DNA of 64,000 nucleotides from Klenkia soli (GCF_900103975.1 NZ_FNIR01000002.1:1-64000); one strand, 5' to 3'. Counted from the first letter of the stretch, positions 43,708 through 55,240 are shown. Notes: generated from the sequence alone by a model not told the origin. Made by a program: numbers and translations.

Positions 43708-44849
43708 CCCGTACCCCGACGCCCGCCGACCGCTTCTCCTTCGGCCTCTGGACCGTCGGCTGGCAGGGCGTCGACGTGTTCGGCGGCGCCGTCCGCCCGC
43801 CGATGGACCCGGTCGAGGCCGTGCACCGCCTCGCCGAGCTGGGCGCCGCCGCGGTGACCTTCCACGACGACGACCTGGTGCCCGACGACACCACCCGCGA
43901 CGCCACCCTCGCCCGCTTCAAGGACGCCCTGACCGAGACCGGCATGGGCGTGGAGATGGCCACCACCAACCTGTTCGGGCACGCGGTGTTCAAGGACGGC
44001 GCGTTCACCGCCAACGACCGCGACGTCCGCCGGTACGCCCTGGCCAAGGCTGCCCGCAACATCGACCTGGCCGCCGAGCTGGGTGCCACCACCTACGTGT
44101 TCTGGGGTGGCCGCGAGGGTGCCGAGTCCGGTGCCGCCAAGGACATCGGCGCCGCGCTCGAGCGCTACAAGGAGGGTCTGGACACCCTCTGCGGCTACGT
44201 GCAGGAGCAGGGCTACGACCTGCGCTTCGCCATCGAGCCCAAGCCGAACGAGCCCCGCGGTGACATCCTGCTGCCGACCATCGGCCACGCGCTGGCGCTG
44301 ATCAACGAGCTCGACCACAGCGAGATGGTCGGGCTGAACCCCGAGGTCGGGCACGAGGAGATGGCCGGGCTGAACTTCGCCGCGGGCATCGCCCAGGCGA
44401 TGTGGCACGGCAAGCTGTTCCACGTGGACCTGAACGGGCAGCACGGGCCGCGCTTCGACCAGGACCTCCGCTTCGGCGCCGGCAACCTGCGCGGGGCGTT
44501 CTGGACCGTGGACACCCTGGAGCAGGGCGGCTACGACGGCTACCTGCACTTCGACTACAAGCCCCCGCGCACCGAGGACGTCGCCGGTGTGTGGGAGTCC
44601 GCGCGCGGCTGCATGGCCAACTACCTCGTGCTCAAGGAGAAGGCCGCGGCGTTCCGGGCCGACCCCGAGGTGCACGAGGCCCTGGCGGCGTCGCGGGTGG
44701 CCGAGCTGTCGCAGTCGACGCTGGCCGCGGGGGAGACGCTGGCGACCGTGCGGGCCGAGTCCTTCGACGTCGCCGCGATGGCCGCCCGCGGGATGGCCTT
44801 CGAGCGGCTGGACCAGCTGGCGATGGACCACCTCCTCGGCGTCCGCTGA
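43704..44849 (+). CDS. xylA: Xylose isomerase
   Basis: A 381-residue TIM-barrel enzyme converting D-xylose to D-xylulose (also glucose to fructose). It is the short class I form typical of actinobacteria, starting [12 protein letters not shown]. Catalytic His in [17 protein letters not shown](A/S) in [10 protein letters not shown], metal ligand Glu in [12 protein letters not shown], and HVDLNGQ are all present, ending in the family's [17 protein letters not shown] at 43704 lies in the stop of the ROK gene (ATGA), so repressor and enzyme are co-translated. xylB on the other side completes the pathway. Confidence 0.96.
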   Translation: MTRTPTPADRFSFGLWTVGWQGVDVFGGAVRPPMDPVEAVHRLAELGAAAVTFHDDDLVPDDTTRDATLARFKDALTETGMGVEMATTNLFGHAVFKDGAFTANDRDVRRYALAKAARNIDLAAELGATTYVFWGGREGAESGAAKDIGAALERYKEGLDTLCGYVQEQGYDLRFAIEPKPNEPRGDILLPTIGHALALINELDHSEMVGLNPEVGHEEMAGLNFAAGIAQAMWHGKLFHVDLNGQHGPRFDQDLRFGAGNLRGAFWTVDTLEQGGYDGYLHFDYKPPRTEDVAGVWESARGCMANYLVLKEKAAAFRADPEVHEALAASRVAELSQSTLAAGETLATVRAESFDVAAMAARGMAFERLDQLAMDHLLGVR

Positions 44850-44854
44850 CCCGC

Positions 44855-44901
44855 CGGGTGCGGGGCTCCTAGGCTGCAGGCATGGCCGAGCCCCGCACCC
44901 G
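44855..44901 (+). terminator. Stem-loop spanning the next start codon
   Basis: A perfect 14-bp stem: 44855-44868 (core GGGTGCGGGGCTC) pairs with 44888-44901 (GAGCCCCGCACCC), and the 19-base loop holds the ATG of the small membrane gene (44882-44884). It starts six bases after the xylA stop. It may end xylA transcripts, or control translation of the downstream gene, or both. Its right arm is coding sequence. Confidence 0.5.
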
Positions 44902-45082
44902 CAACGCCCGCCGCGAGCGCCTGGTGGGGTTGCTCCTGCTGGGCATCGCCGTCGTCCTGCTGCTGTCGTCGCCGACCTGGTTCTCCCGCGACGAGTCCGC
45001 GGTCGCGATCGCCCAGATCGTCGTCGCCCTGGTGCTCGGCGGCATCGGCGGCTTCCTGGTCAAGCGGGCGCAGACGCCGTGA
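44882..45082 (+). CDS. Small two-helix membrane protein of unknown function
   Basis: A 66-residue protein with a basic N-terminus (RTRNARRERL) and two hydrophobic helices at about residues 14-30 and 42-58, separated by SSPTWFSRDES, and a basic end (VKRAQTP). No Shine-Dalgarno is seen; TAGGCT lies about 10 bases before the ATG, so a leaderless transcript is possible. The start codon is in the loop of a 14-bp hairpin. Its TGA overlaps the start of the VOC gene (GTGA), which supports it as real. Function unknown. Confidence 0.68.
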   Translation: MAEPRTRNARRERLVGLLLLGIAVVLLLSSPTWFSRDESAVAIAQIVVALVLGGIGGFLVKRAQTP

Positions 45083-45429
45083 GCGGGTGGGTCACCGGCG
45101 TGCTCGCGCGCGTCGAGGTGGCCGACCTCGACGCCGCCCTCCCGCTCTACCGGGAGCTGGCCGGCACCGACGAGGTGCGCCGGTTCCGCGCCGGACCGGT
45201 CGAGCTCGCCTGGGTCGGGGACTTCCTGCTGCTGCAGGGCGCGCCGGCCGACCTCGAGCGGGTCCGCCGGGTGGCCACGGTGCTGGTCACCGACGCCGAG
45301 GCGGTGGCCGCGGCCGTGACCGCGGTCGGCGGTGAGCTGCTGGAGGGCCCCGCCCCCGGGCCGAACGGCCCGCGGCTGGTCGCCCGGCACCCCGACGGCG
45401 CGGTCGTGGAGTACGTCCAGCCGGCGTGA
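45079..45429 (+). CDS. VOC/glyoxalase-fold protein
   Basis: A 116-residue single VOC domain: VTGVLARVEVADLDAALPLYRELAG opens as in glyoxalase/bleomycin-resistance proteins. AVAAAVTAVGGELLEGP and ARHPDGAVVEYVQ form the second beta-alpha-beta unit with a terminal Glu that could bind metal. The first His/Gln metal ligand is not obvious (RVEV). GTG overlaps the upstream stop. Probably a small-molecule binding or lyase protein; the ligand is unknown. Confidence 0.78.
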   Translation: MSGWVTGVLARVEVADLDAALPLYRELAGTDEVRRFRAGPVELAWVGDFLLLQGAPADLERVRRVATVLVTDAEAVAAAVTAVGGELLEGPAPGPNGPRLVARHPDGAVVEYVQPA

Positions 45430-45495
45430 CTCGTGGGGGCAGTTCGGAAGAGCAGGACAACGGGACCTGCGTAGGCGAGGGCGGTGCTCGCAGTC

Positions 45496-46680
45496 CTACT
45501 CGGCCGCCACAGACCCGGCGGACGAGCTGGGGACTCGCCCGATCTCGTCCATCAGACCGGGGAACGGGTCGATGACCGCACGACGGGCGGAGCGGACAGA
45601 TGCACGTAGTTCGCGGAGCTCGTCGCCTGCAACGTAGTAGCGACCCCGCGTCTGGCCCACGGCGTCGAGCAATCCCCGTTCGGTGAGGAGGGCCAGATCG
45701 CGGGTAGCGGTGCGCTTCTCCAGCTCGGTGTGCTTGATGTAGGTGCTGCGCTGGACGCGGAGGCCGAGGGCAGCCTCGAACAGCAGGTTGGTGACCCGGT
45801 CGGGGAGTCGGTGCTGCGCGGTCAGTTGATCCAGCGCAACCCAGGTCCGCTCAGCCTCGTCGAACCTCCGCTGCAGGGTCTGGGCCTGCATGTGGTGTGC
45901 GCGGACGTTGAACTTCACCCAGAGGTGGGAGTCGTTCTCCGGGTGCCATGCGCCCTGTCCCGTGGCGCTCAGCACGCGGTAGTAGTCACCCGTGTTGGCG
46001 CCCAGCCATTCCTCGATGCTGGAGAAGACGGGTTCGATGACGTCGTCCTGGGCCAGGGCCATGGTCTGCAGGGCTCGTGCCATGCGCCCGTTGCCGTCGC
46101 GGAACGGGTGGATCATCACCAGGTTCAGGTGGGCGAGGGCGCCGCGGACGAGTGGGTCGGCGTCCCGGTCCTCGTCCAGGCTGAGGATGAGCGACGCCAT
46201 CAGTGCGGGGACGTCGTCGCTGTCTGGCCCCTCGTACACGGTGACGTCGCGGACGTCGTCCCGTACGTAGATCGCCCGTTGTCGGTACTGCCCGGGCCCC
46301 TTGCCGAGGTCGTGCTCGAGGAGCATGAAGTGCAGAGCCTTCACCGTGGCCTCGTCGATGCGGAAGCCGGGCTGGGTGGCGACGTTCAGGACATACGTGA
46401 GCACTCGGCGGTAGCCCAGGATCTCGGCCCAGGTCTTCTGGTCCGCGGTCAGTGGCGCCTCGTCCTCGACAGCGGCTGCGGCGTCCTGGTTGCTGACGGA
46501 GTAGCCCTCGATGCTGTTGGAACCCTGGATGGCTCGAGCCTGGCTGGTCTTGCGCAGTCCTCCCTGCCACCGTCGAGGGGCGCGGAGGACAGAGGCCAGA
46601 TCGGACCGCATCTGGTGGACGCCGTCGATGGCTGCTTGGTCGTCGAGATCCAGATCGGGTAGTTCGTAGAGGCGAGGCAT
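45496..46680 (-). CDS. Fic-domain AMP-transferase with N-terminal inhibitory helix and C-terminal winged helix
   Basis: A 394-residue Fic protein. The inhibitory helix is GSNSIEG, fitting (S/T)xxxE(G/N) with Ser54 and Glu58. The Fic core is HPFRDGNGRMAR (His191, Asn197, Arg199, Arg202), the full catalytic motif for AMP transfer. The C-terminal 120 residues contain a winged HTH (KHTELEKRTATRDLALLTERGLL). This is the class II, self-inhibited layout seen in Bacteroides and Shewanella Fic proteins. Codon choice looks a little less GC-rich than the neighbours and it stands alone, so it may have been acquired. Targets are unknown; no separate antitoxin gene is next to it. Confidence 0.9.
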   Translation of the reverse strand: MPRLYELPDLDLDDQAAIDGVHQMRSDLASVLRAPRRWQGGLRKTSQARAIQGSNSIEGYSVSNQDAAAAVEDEAPLTADQKTWAEILGYRRVLTYVLNVATQPGFRIDEATVKALHFMLLEHDLGKGPGQYRQRAIYVRDDVRDVTVYEGPDSDDVPALMASLILSLDEDRDADPLVRGALAHLNLVMIHPFRDGNGRMARALQTMALAQDDVIEPVFSSIEEWLGANTGDYYRVLSATGQGAWHPENDSHLWVKFNVRAHHMQAQTLQRRFDEAERTWVALDQLTAQHRLPDRVTNLLFEAALGLRVQRSTYIKHTELEKRTATRDLALLTERGLLDAVGQTRGRYYVAGDELRELRASVRSARRAVIDPFPGLMDEIGRVPSSSAGSVAAE

Positions 46681-46686
46681 GTCCCA

Positions 46687-46750
46687 ATGTCCTTATGAAG
46701 AGGACATCATCCTAGCCCCTGTCGGCTTCATGTCTCAACGATTGAGACAT
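46687..46750 (-). promoter_or_regulatory. Fic promoter with two palindromes
   Basis: Reading toward fic: -35 TTGAGA (complement of 46733-46738), an 18-base spacer, and -10 TAGGAT (complement of 46709-46714). A perfect 9-bp inverted repeat, ATGTCTCAA and TTGAGACAT around CGA (46730-46750), covers the -35. A perfect 7-bp repeat, ATGTCCT and AGGACAT seven bases apart (46687-46707), covers the predicted transcription start. Both share ATGTC half-sites. This is one of the AT-richest stretches of the window. Confidence 0.65.
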
Positions 46751-46771
46751 AGGGACATGTGCTGGACGCCG

Positions 46772-47983
<1,212 letters not shown>

Positions 47984-48008
47984 GCCCGCGACCGTAGCCG
48001 GGGTCACC

Positions 48009-49646
48009 TCAGGCGGCGCGGGGCCGCAGCAGGTCGTGCTCCCGGACGGCGGCCAGCACCAGCGTCTTGTAGCCGGCCCGGTCGAACAGGACGACGACCC
48101 GGTCGCCCTCGGTGCGCATGACCACGCCGGGGCCCCACTCGGTGTGCTCGACGGCGGTGTCCACCGCGAACTCGCCGTCCTCGTGCTGGACGACGACGGC
48201 GGTGCCGGCCGAGCAGGTGTCGCAGTTGCCGCAGGGCTGGGTCAGCTCCTCGCCGAAGTAGCCCAGCAGGTACTGGCGCCGGCAGCCGGTCGTGTCGGCC
48301 AGGCCGCGCATCATCTCCACCCGGCTGGTGTCCACCCGCTGGCGGTGCTCGGCGAGCTCCCGGGCGGCCGTCGCGGCGGGGCCCGGTGCCGGGCCCTCCG
48401 GGGCGGGGGTGACGGTGCCGTCGTCGGCGAGCACGACCGCGCCGACCTGGTCGAGCAGGTTCAGGTCCTTGGTGAGCGGGCTGGCGCCGCGGCCGGTCTC
48501 GTCGCGCAGCGCGGTGACGTCGACCCGGGCGCCGGCCGCGGCGCCGGCGCGGACGAGCCCGGCCACCTGCTGGAGGTCCTCCTCGGCGGGCACACCGGCG
48601 GCGAAGAAGGTGCGCAGCCCGAGGTCCTCCTGCCGGAAGAAGAGGACGGCGACCGCGGGCCGGCCGTCGCGCCCGGCCCGGCCGATCTCCTGGTACCAGC
48701 TGTCCACGGAGTCGGCCGGCTCGGCGTGGAGCACGAAGCGGACGTCGGGCTTGTCGATGCCCATGCCGAACGCGGTGGTGGCCACGACGACGTCCAGCTC
48801 GTCGGCCATGAACGCCCGCTGCACGTCCTCGCGCTCGGCCTTGCGGAGCCCCGCGTGGTAGGCCCGGGCCCGCAGTCCGCGGTCGACCAGGGCCTCGGCC
48901 AGCTCGACCGTGCCCTTGCGGGTGGCGGCGTAGACGATGCCGGTGCCGTCCTCGGCGACGGCGCGGTCCAGGAGCGCGGCCCGCTTGCCGTCGGCGTCGG
49001 CGTGGTGCTCGACCTCCAGGCGGATCTCCGGGCGGTCGAACCCGGCCACGACGACGGCGGGATCGGTCATCCGGAGCCGCTCGACGACCTCGGCGCGCAC
49101 CGGGGGAGCGGCCGTGGCGGTCAGCGCGAGCACCGTGGGCGAACCCAGCTGCTCGACGACGGCCCCCAGCCGCAGGTAGTCGGGGCGGAAGTCGTGTCCC
49201 CACGCCGACACGCAGTGCGCCTCGTCGACCACGAACAACGCCGGTGCGGTCGCGGCCAGCGCGGCGACGACCTCGGCGCGGGCCAGCTGCTCGGGGGCCA
49301 GGAACAGGTAGCGGACCGATCCGTCCCGCAGGCCGTCCAGTGCCGCCTGCTGGTCGGTGGCGGACTCCGCGGAGTTGAGCAGGGCGGCGGTCAGGCCGAG
49401 GGTGGTCAGCCGGCCGACCTGGTCCCGCTGCAGCGCGATCAGCGGGGAGACCACCACGACCGGGCCGTCGAGCAGCTCGCCGGCGACGGTGAAGACCAGC
49501 GACTTGCCGGCGCCGCTGGGGAGCACTGCGAGGGTGTCCTGGCCGGCGCAGACGGCCTGGAGAGCGGCCTCCTGGCCGGGGCGGAAGACGGCCTCCGGAT
49601 CACCCAACACCTCGCGGGCGCGCTCCCGGATGCGGCGGGTGCGCAC
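48009..49646 (-). CDS. RecQ-like ATP-dependent DNA helicase with C-terminal Tudor-like domain
   Basis: About 545 residues. The motif 0 stretch FRPGQEAAL is followed by Walker A PSGAGKS (around residue 45), [17 protein letters not shown], and [12 protein letters not shown]. The RecQ aromatic loop [23 protein letters not shown] and a four-Cys zinc site (C...CGNCDTC) come next. No winged-helix-plus-HRDC tail follows. Instead the last 60 residues ([23 protein letters not shown]) look like the Tudor-like C-terminus of UvrD/PcrA. GTG at 49646 is chosen since homology starts there; the frame is open to a TTG at 49757 through lower-GC, non-coding-looking sequence. Confidence 0.88.
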   Translation of the reverse strand: MRTRRIRERAREVLGDPEAVFRPGQEAALQAVCAGQDTLAVLPSGAGKSLVFTVAGELLDGPVVVVSPLIALQRDQVGRLTTLGLTAALLNSAESATDQQAALDGLRDGSVRYLFLAPEQLARAEVVAALAATAPALFVVDEAHCVSAWGHDFRPDYLRLGAVVEQLGSPTVLALTATAAPPVRAEVVERLRMTDPAVVVAGFDRPEIRLEVEHHADADGKRAALLDRAVAEDGTGIVYAATRKGTVELAEALVDRGLRARAYHAGLRKAEREDVQRAFMADELDVVVATTAFGMGIDKPDVRFVLHAEPADSVDSWYQEIGRAGRDGRPAVAVLFFRQEDLGLRTFFAAGVPAEEDLQQVAGLVRAGAAAGARVDVTALRDETGRGASPLTKDLNLLDQVGAVVLADDGTVTPAPEGPAPGPAATAARELAEHRQRVDTSRVEMMRGLADTTGCRRQYLLGYFGEELTQPCGNCDTCSAGTAVVVQHEDGEFAVDTAVEHTEWGPGVVMRTEGDRVVVLFDRAGYKTLVLAAVREHDLLRPRAA

Positions 49647-49794
49647 GGCGGCGGTGGCTCCCGCAGTGGCCCGTCGCGAAACGGTGCTGGCGCTGGTCAA
49701 CGGTGAGTTCCGCAGTCGGTCACGAGATCCTGCTGCCCCGGTGGGCGAGATCGTCAAACAGGTTGCAGGTCAGCGGTCGCATTCGTTCCGTAGC

Positions 49795-50247
49795 TCAACC
49801 CAGATCGCGACCCCGGGGTGCCGGGCAGGCGTCGAGCCAGGCCTGCTCGCCGGCGTCGAAGACCCGGCTGCGGGTGAGGAACCGGACGCCCTCGGGTGCC
49901 TCCAGGCTGAACCCGGCCCCGCGGCCCGGGACGACGTCCAGCAGCAGCTGGGTGTGCCGCCACAGCGCGAACTGCGGCCCCGAGATCCACACCGGAGACA
50001 GGTCGTCCGGGATCGCCGTGCCCGGCTGCAGGACCGGTGCCGGTGCGCCGGGGTGGGCGTCGTCCAGCAGGCCGAGCAGCACGTCGTCGTCGCCCACCAG
50101 GAAGTCCCCCCGGGGGTAGCACATCGGGGCCGACCCGTCGCAGCAGCCGCCGGACTGGTGGAACATCAGCGGGCCGTGCGTCGCCCGGAGGCGGCGGACC
50201 ACCTCCGCCGCCTCCGGGGTGAGCGACACCCGTTCGACCGCGTCCAC
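49795..50247 (-). CDS. DUF779 protein, aldehyde-dehydrogenase partner
   Basis: A 150-residue protein with the DUF779 signature: THGPLMFHQSGGCCDGSAPMCYP, a Cys-rich likely metal site, then DLSPVWISGPQFALWRHTQL and GRGAGFSLEAPEGVRFLTRS. The family is almost always next to ExaC/AldB-type aldehyde dehydrogenases, as here: GTG at 50247 lies two bases after the ALDH stop. The function is not known; the two paired cysteines and conserved His suggest metal or redox chemistry. Confidence 0.87.
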   Translation of the reverse strand: MDAVERVSLTPEAAEVVRRLRATHGPLMFHQSGGCCDGSAPMCYPRGDFLVGDDDVLLGLLDDAHPGAPAPVLQPGTAIPDDLSPVWISGPQFALWRHTQLLLDVVPGRGAGFSLEAPEGVRFLTRSRVFDAGEQAWLDACPAPRGRDLG

Positions 50248-50249
50248 GG

Positions 50250-51773
<1,524 letters not shown>

Positions 51774-51803
51774 CGGGTCCTCCTCGAACGGGGCGGTGCC
51801 GGA

Positions 51804-51874
51804 GGTGACCGGCGTCACCCCAGGGTGGGAGGGCCGGGGTTGCAACCGGGTGGCACCGGCAACGTCGGGGCAAC
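51804..51874 (-). promoter_or_regulatory. Palindromes and GCAAC repeats upstream of the acetaldehyde dehydrogenase
   Basis: Within the 256-base gap, GGTGAC and GTCACC surround CGGC (51804-51819), 30 bases before the ALDH start. The perfect palindrome GGTTGCAACC is at 51838-51847. GCAAC half-sites recur at 51859-51863 and 51870-51874. AcoR/ExaE-type activators use upstream repeats, so these are candidates for the GAF activator encoded nearby. The rest of the gap to 52029 shows nothing clear. Confidence 0.42.
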
Positions 51875-52029
51875 GACCAGCGGTCGGCACGTGTCTTCGG
51901 TCACACCGCGACCCGGTCTGCGGATCGTCGTCCGAGGCCCGCGCCGCTCGTGCGGCCGGACGGGAACCGGCAGCTCAGCGGCGCCCTAGCCTCGGTCGCG
52001 ACATCCCGTCCCGACCTGAGGAGCCCCCT

Positions 52030-52239
52030 GTGCGCCTGTCCACCCGCAACCAGCTCGCCGGCACCGTCACCGCCATCAACGTCGGCTCCGTGATGACCAC
52101 GGTGAAGATCGACGTCTCCGGCCAGGAGGTCACCGCCGCCGTCACCAAGGAGGCCGTCGAGGAGCTGGGCCTGACCGTCGGGTCCCCCGTCGTCGCCCTG
52201 GTGAAGTCGACCGAGGTCATGCTGGGCGTCGAGGACTGA
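52030..52239 (+). CDS. Molbindin: single Mop (TOBE) domain protein
   Basis: A 69-residue single Mop domain: LSTRNQLAGTVTAINVGSVMTTVKID is the molybdate-binding strand pair with the N-Q-L-x-G-x-V signature, followed by VTAAVTKEAVEELGL and ALVKSTEVML. Such molbindins form hexamers that store oxyanions (molybdate or tungstate). GTG at 52030 has GAGGAG eight bases upstream. It lies 4 kb from the modABC genes, divergent from the acetaldehyde dehydrogenase and convergent with the GAF regulator. Confidence 0.9.
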   Translation: MRLSTRNQLAGTVTAINVGSVMTTVKIDVSGQEVTAAVTKEAVEELGLTVGSPVVALVKSTEVMLGVED

Positions 52240-52253
52240 CCTCGGCGCAGGGC

Positions 52254-53564
52254 TCAGCTGCCCAGCAGGGTCCGCTCGACCTCGTCGAGCCGTAGCAGCG
52301 CCGTCGTCCGCCGGGCCGAACCCACCGGCAGGCGGTCGACGAGCGCCTGCCAGGCCTCCGCGGCGTCGGCGCCCTCGGCCCGGTCGGCGTACTCCAGGAG
52401 CAGGTCCACGTGCGCGTGGGCGACCAGCGCCTGGCGCAGGTGGTCGGCCACCCGGCGACGGAGCTGCGCGGCGACCGGGGACGTCGAGGTCGGCAGCACC
52501 GGACCCCGGTGCACCTGGAGCGCCTGCCGGTGGGCCCCCCGGCGCAGCAGGGCCAGCAGCTCGACCGCGTCGACCTCGAGCGGCCGCTGCAGCCGGTAGG
52601 GGTGCTCGTCGCGCAGGACCCCGGGCGCGAGCCGGCGCAGCCGGTGCACCTCGGCCCGCACCGTGGTCGTCGGGGTCTCGCCGTCCCAGCAGTCGGCGGC
52701 CAGCTCCTCGGCGGTGCGTCCCCGGTCCTGCGCGCCGGCCAGCGCCAGGCTGAGCAGCAGGTCGGAGTGCTTCGGCGACAGGACGACGTCCCCGGTCGGC
52801 CCGTGGAGCACGGCCCGGTCCCTGCCCAGCACCCGCAGCTGCGTGCCGCCGGGCTCGGATCCCGCGTCCTCGGTGAGCTCGCGACCCAGTGCGTCGGCGA
52901 CGAACCGCACCAGCGCGAGCACCGCCGGCGTCGCCACGTGGTCACCACCGAGCAGCCCCACGGCACCGCGGACCCGGCCGGACCGGTCGCGCACCGGTGC
53001 TGCGGCGCCGGCGAACACCCGCGCCGCCACGAGGTGGTGCTCGGCCCGGAGCACCTGGGTGCACACCCCGGTCGCGAGGCACGTGCCGACCGCGTTGGTG
53101 CCGACGTCCGGCTCGGCCCACGAGGCCCCCGGCACCAGGCCGACCCGGGCGGTGCGGTGGCCCATCATCACCGAGCCGCCGGCCCACAGCACGACGCCCG
53201 CGGCATCGGCGAGCACCACCGACAGGGTGTCCGCTGCGGCGTCCTCGACCAGGTCGGCCTGCAGCCGCCCGACCGCGGGCGTCCACGGTCCACCGGCGAG
53301 CACCGCGGCGACCTCGCCCGGACCGCGCACCACCGCGGGCCGATCCAGCGCCGGGTCGACCCCGGCGGCGACCGACCGGCGCCACGAGGCCCAGACCTCG
53401 GGGCGCACGGCGGGCAGGGGAGGGTCGGCGGGGGCGTCGACCCCCATGGCCAGCAGCCAGGCACGCGCCTCCTCGACGGCGCGTCCGTCGTCCAGCGGCA
53501 GGTGCGGGGCCAGTGCGAAGCGCGGCCGGTGCGGCACCGGTCCGGGGCTGCTCCTGCTCACCAC
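52254..53564 (-). CDS. GAF-domain transcriptional regulator, AcoR-like without AAA+ domain
   Basis: A 436-residue protein. Residues 50-225 are a GAF sensor of the AcoR/ExaE type: VWASWRRSVAAGVDP, then SWAEPDVGTNAVGTCLATG (the GTNAxGT signature), then APVRDRSGRVRGAVGLLGG. No sigma54 AAA+ domain follows. The C-terminal 170 residues look like a winged-helix activator: HSDLLLSLALAGAQ, GRTAEELAADCWDG and TTVRAEVHRLRRLAPGVL. This actinobacterial form typically controls acetaldehyde dehydrogenase genes. Two adjacent GTG codons (53564, 53561) are possible starts after GAGGAGG. It lies between two ALDH genes. Confidence 0.86.
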   Translation of the reverse strand: MVSRSSPGPVPHRPRFALAPHLPLDDGRAVEEARAWLLAMGVDAPADPPLPAVRPEVWASWRRSVAAGVDPALDRPAVVRGPGEVAAVLAGGPWTPAVGRLQADLVEDAAADTLSVVLADAAGVVLWAGGSVMMGHRTARVGLVPGASWAEPDVGTNAVGTCLATGVCTQVLRAEHHLVAARVFAGAAAPVRDRSGRVRGAVGLLGGDHVATPAVLALVRFVADALGRELTEDAGSEPGGTQLRVLGRDRAVLHGPTGDVVLSPKHSDLLLSLALAGAQDRGRTAEELAADCWDGETPTTTVRAEVHRLRRLAPGVLRDEHPYRLQRPLEVDAVELLALLRRGAHRQALQVHRGPVLPTSTSPVAAQLRRRVADHLRQALVAHAHVDLLLEYADRAEGADAAEAWQALVDRLPVGSARRTTALLRLDEVERTLLGS

Positions 53565-53672
53565 GCCTCCTCGTCCGATCCGCTGCTGCGGTCGATCATG
53601 CCTGGTTTTTCCGACTGTGCGGAGCTCTGGGCTTCCCAGGACGGCGGATGCGTGCTCATGATGGCCGTGCCG

Positions 53673-53690
53673 CCGGTCACACCTGACCGG
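53673..53690. promoter_or_regulatory. 18-bp palindrome before the second aldehyde dehydrogenase
   Basis: CCGGTCA (53673-53679) and TGACCGG (53684-53690) are perfect inverted arms around CACC, about 48 bases before the ALDH ATG at 53738 and 110 bases from the divergent GAF regulator start. A GGGCCC repeat pair follows near 53700-53715. Candidate operator for the ALDH; no promoter hexamers are clear. Confidence 0.4.
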
Positions 53691-53737
53691 TCGCGCCCCG
53701 GGCCCACGGGCCCCGCAGCCGAGGAGTTGACGTCGAC

Positions 53738-55213
53738 ATGACGCTCATCGAGGAGAGTCGTACCGAGCTCGACCGCACCCGCTTCTTCATCGACGGGGAG
53801 TGGGTCGCGCCGCAGGGCAGCGAGCTGCACACCGCGATCGAGGCGCACACCGAGGAGGCCTTCGGCGTCGCCTCGCTGGGCACCGAGGCCGACATGGACG
53901 CCGCGGTGCGGGCCGCCCGGCGGGCCCTGGACGAGGGGCCGTGGGGCCGGACGACGGCGGCCGAGCGGGCCGACGTCATGGACCGGTTCGCCGCCGCGCT
54001 GTCGGCCCGCGCCGACGCCACGAGCACGCTGGTCACCCGCGAGAACGGCATGCCGATCACGCTGTCGAACGCGTTCAACGGCGCGGCCCCGGCCGGGCTG
54101 CTCCAGATGTACGCCCAGATCGCCCGGCAGACCGAGTTCGAGTCGGTACGACCCAGCATGAGCGGTGCGACGATCGTCCGCCGCGAGCCGGTCGGCGTGG
54201 TCGCGGCGATCACGCCGTGGAACTACCCCCAGGTGCTGGCGATGATGAAGATCGCCCCGGCCCTGGCCGCGGGGTGCACCATCGTGCTCAAGCCCTCGCC
54301 CGAGACCGCGCTGGACACCTACGTGTTCGCCGATGCCGCACAGGAGGCCGGGCTGCCCCCGGGTGTGCTCAACATCGTGCTGGCCGGGCGTGAGGCCGGT
54401 GCCGCCCTCGTCCGGCACCCGCTGGTGGACAAGGTGGCCTTCACGGGGTCCACCGCTGCCGGGCGGGCGATCGGAGCCGAGTGCGGTGGGCTGATCCGCC
54501 GCATGACCCTCGAGCTGGGCGGCAAGTCGGCGGCGATCGTGCTCGACGACGCCGACATGGACACCTTCCTGGCCAACCTGGACGGCGCCTCGTTCATGAA
54601 CAACGGCCAGACCTGCACCACGCAGTCGCGGATCCTGGCCCCGCGCAGCCGGTACGCCGAGGTGACCGATGCGCTGGCCGACTACTGCCGCAACCTGGTC
54701 GTGGGCAACCCGCTCGAGGAGTCGACCACCCTCGGCCCGATGGCCAGCGAGACGCACCTGAAGCGGGTGCAGGGCTACATCGACATCGGCAAGGCCTCCG
54801 GTGCCCGGCTGATCACCGGCGGTGGGCGCCCGGCCGGCCTGGACCGCGGCTGGTTCGTCGAGCCCACCGTCTTCGCCGACGTCGACAACGACGACCAGCT
54901 GGCCCGCGAAGAGGTGTTCGGGCCGGTCTACGCGGTCATGCCCTACGACTCCGAGGAGGACGCGATCCGCATCGCCAACGACAGCGAGTACGGGCTGGGC
55001 GGCTCGGTGTTCACCGCCGACGAGGGGCGCGGCATCGAGGTCGCGCGGAGGATCCGCACCGGCACGATCGGGGTGAACTACTACCAGCTCGACCTCGGCG
55101 CCCCGTTCGGCGGCATGAAGAACAGCGGCGTCGGCCGGGAGCTCGGACCCGAGGCGCTGAACGCCTACCTCGAGTACAAGTCGGTGTTCGTGAGCGCCGA
55201 CCAGCTGGGCTGA
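53738..55213 (+). CDS. Aldehyde dehydrogenase (betaine/geranial-type ALDH)
   Basis: A 491-residue NAD-dependent ALDH. Seen: ITPWNYPQVLAMMKIAPAL with catalytic Asn, [27 protein letters not shown] with the base Glu, and NNGQTCTTQSRIL with nucleophile Cys. FFIDGEWVAP opens it and MKNSGVGRELGPEAL closes it. The sequence style is that of the group acting on geranial, betaine or gamma-aminobutyraldehyde. ATG at 53738; GAGGAG lies about 10 bases upstream. It is divergent from the GAF regulator and precedes the PIG-L gene by 60 bases. Confidence 0.93.
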   Translation: MTLIEESRTELDRTRFFIDGEWVAPQGSELHTAIEAHTEEAFGVASLGTEADMDAAVRAARRALDEGPWGRTTAAERADVMDRFAAALSARADATSTLVTRENGMPITLSNAFNGAAPAGLLQMYAQIARQTEFESVRPSMSGATIVRREPVGVVAAITPWNYPQVLAMMKIAPALAAGCTIVLKPSPETALDTYVFADAAQEAGLPPGVLNIVLAGREAGAALVRHPLVDKVAFTGSTAAGRAIGAECGGLIRRMTLELGGKSAAIVLDDADMDTFLANLDGASFMNNGQTCTTQSRILAPRSRYAEVTDALADYCRNLVVGNPLEESTTLGPMASETHLKRVQGYIDIGKASGARLITGGGRPAGLDRGWFVEPTVFADVDNDDQLAREEVFGPVYAVMPYDSEEDAIRIANDSEYGLGGSVFTADEGRGIEVARRIRTGTIGVNYYQLDLGAPFGGMKNSGVGRELGPEALNAYLEYKSVFVSADQLG

Positions 55214-55240
55214 GCCGGGCGCCCGGGGCACGGGCGGGCA

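Noticed and set aside
45496-46680. Fic/Doc toxin-antitoxin pair
   Set aside because: The gene has its inhibitory helix in the same chain and no small partner gene on either side, so it is a self-inhibited Fic protein rather than a two-gene module.
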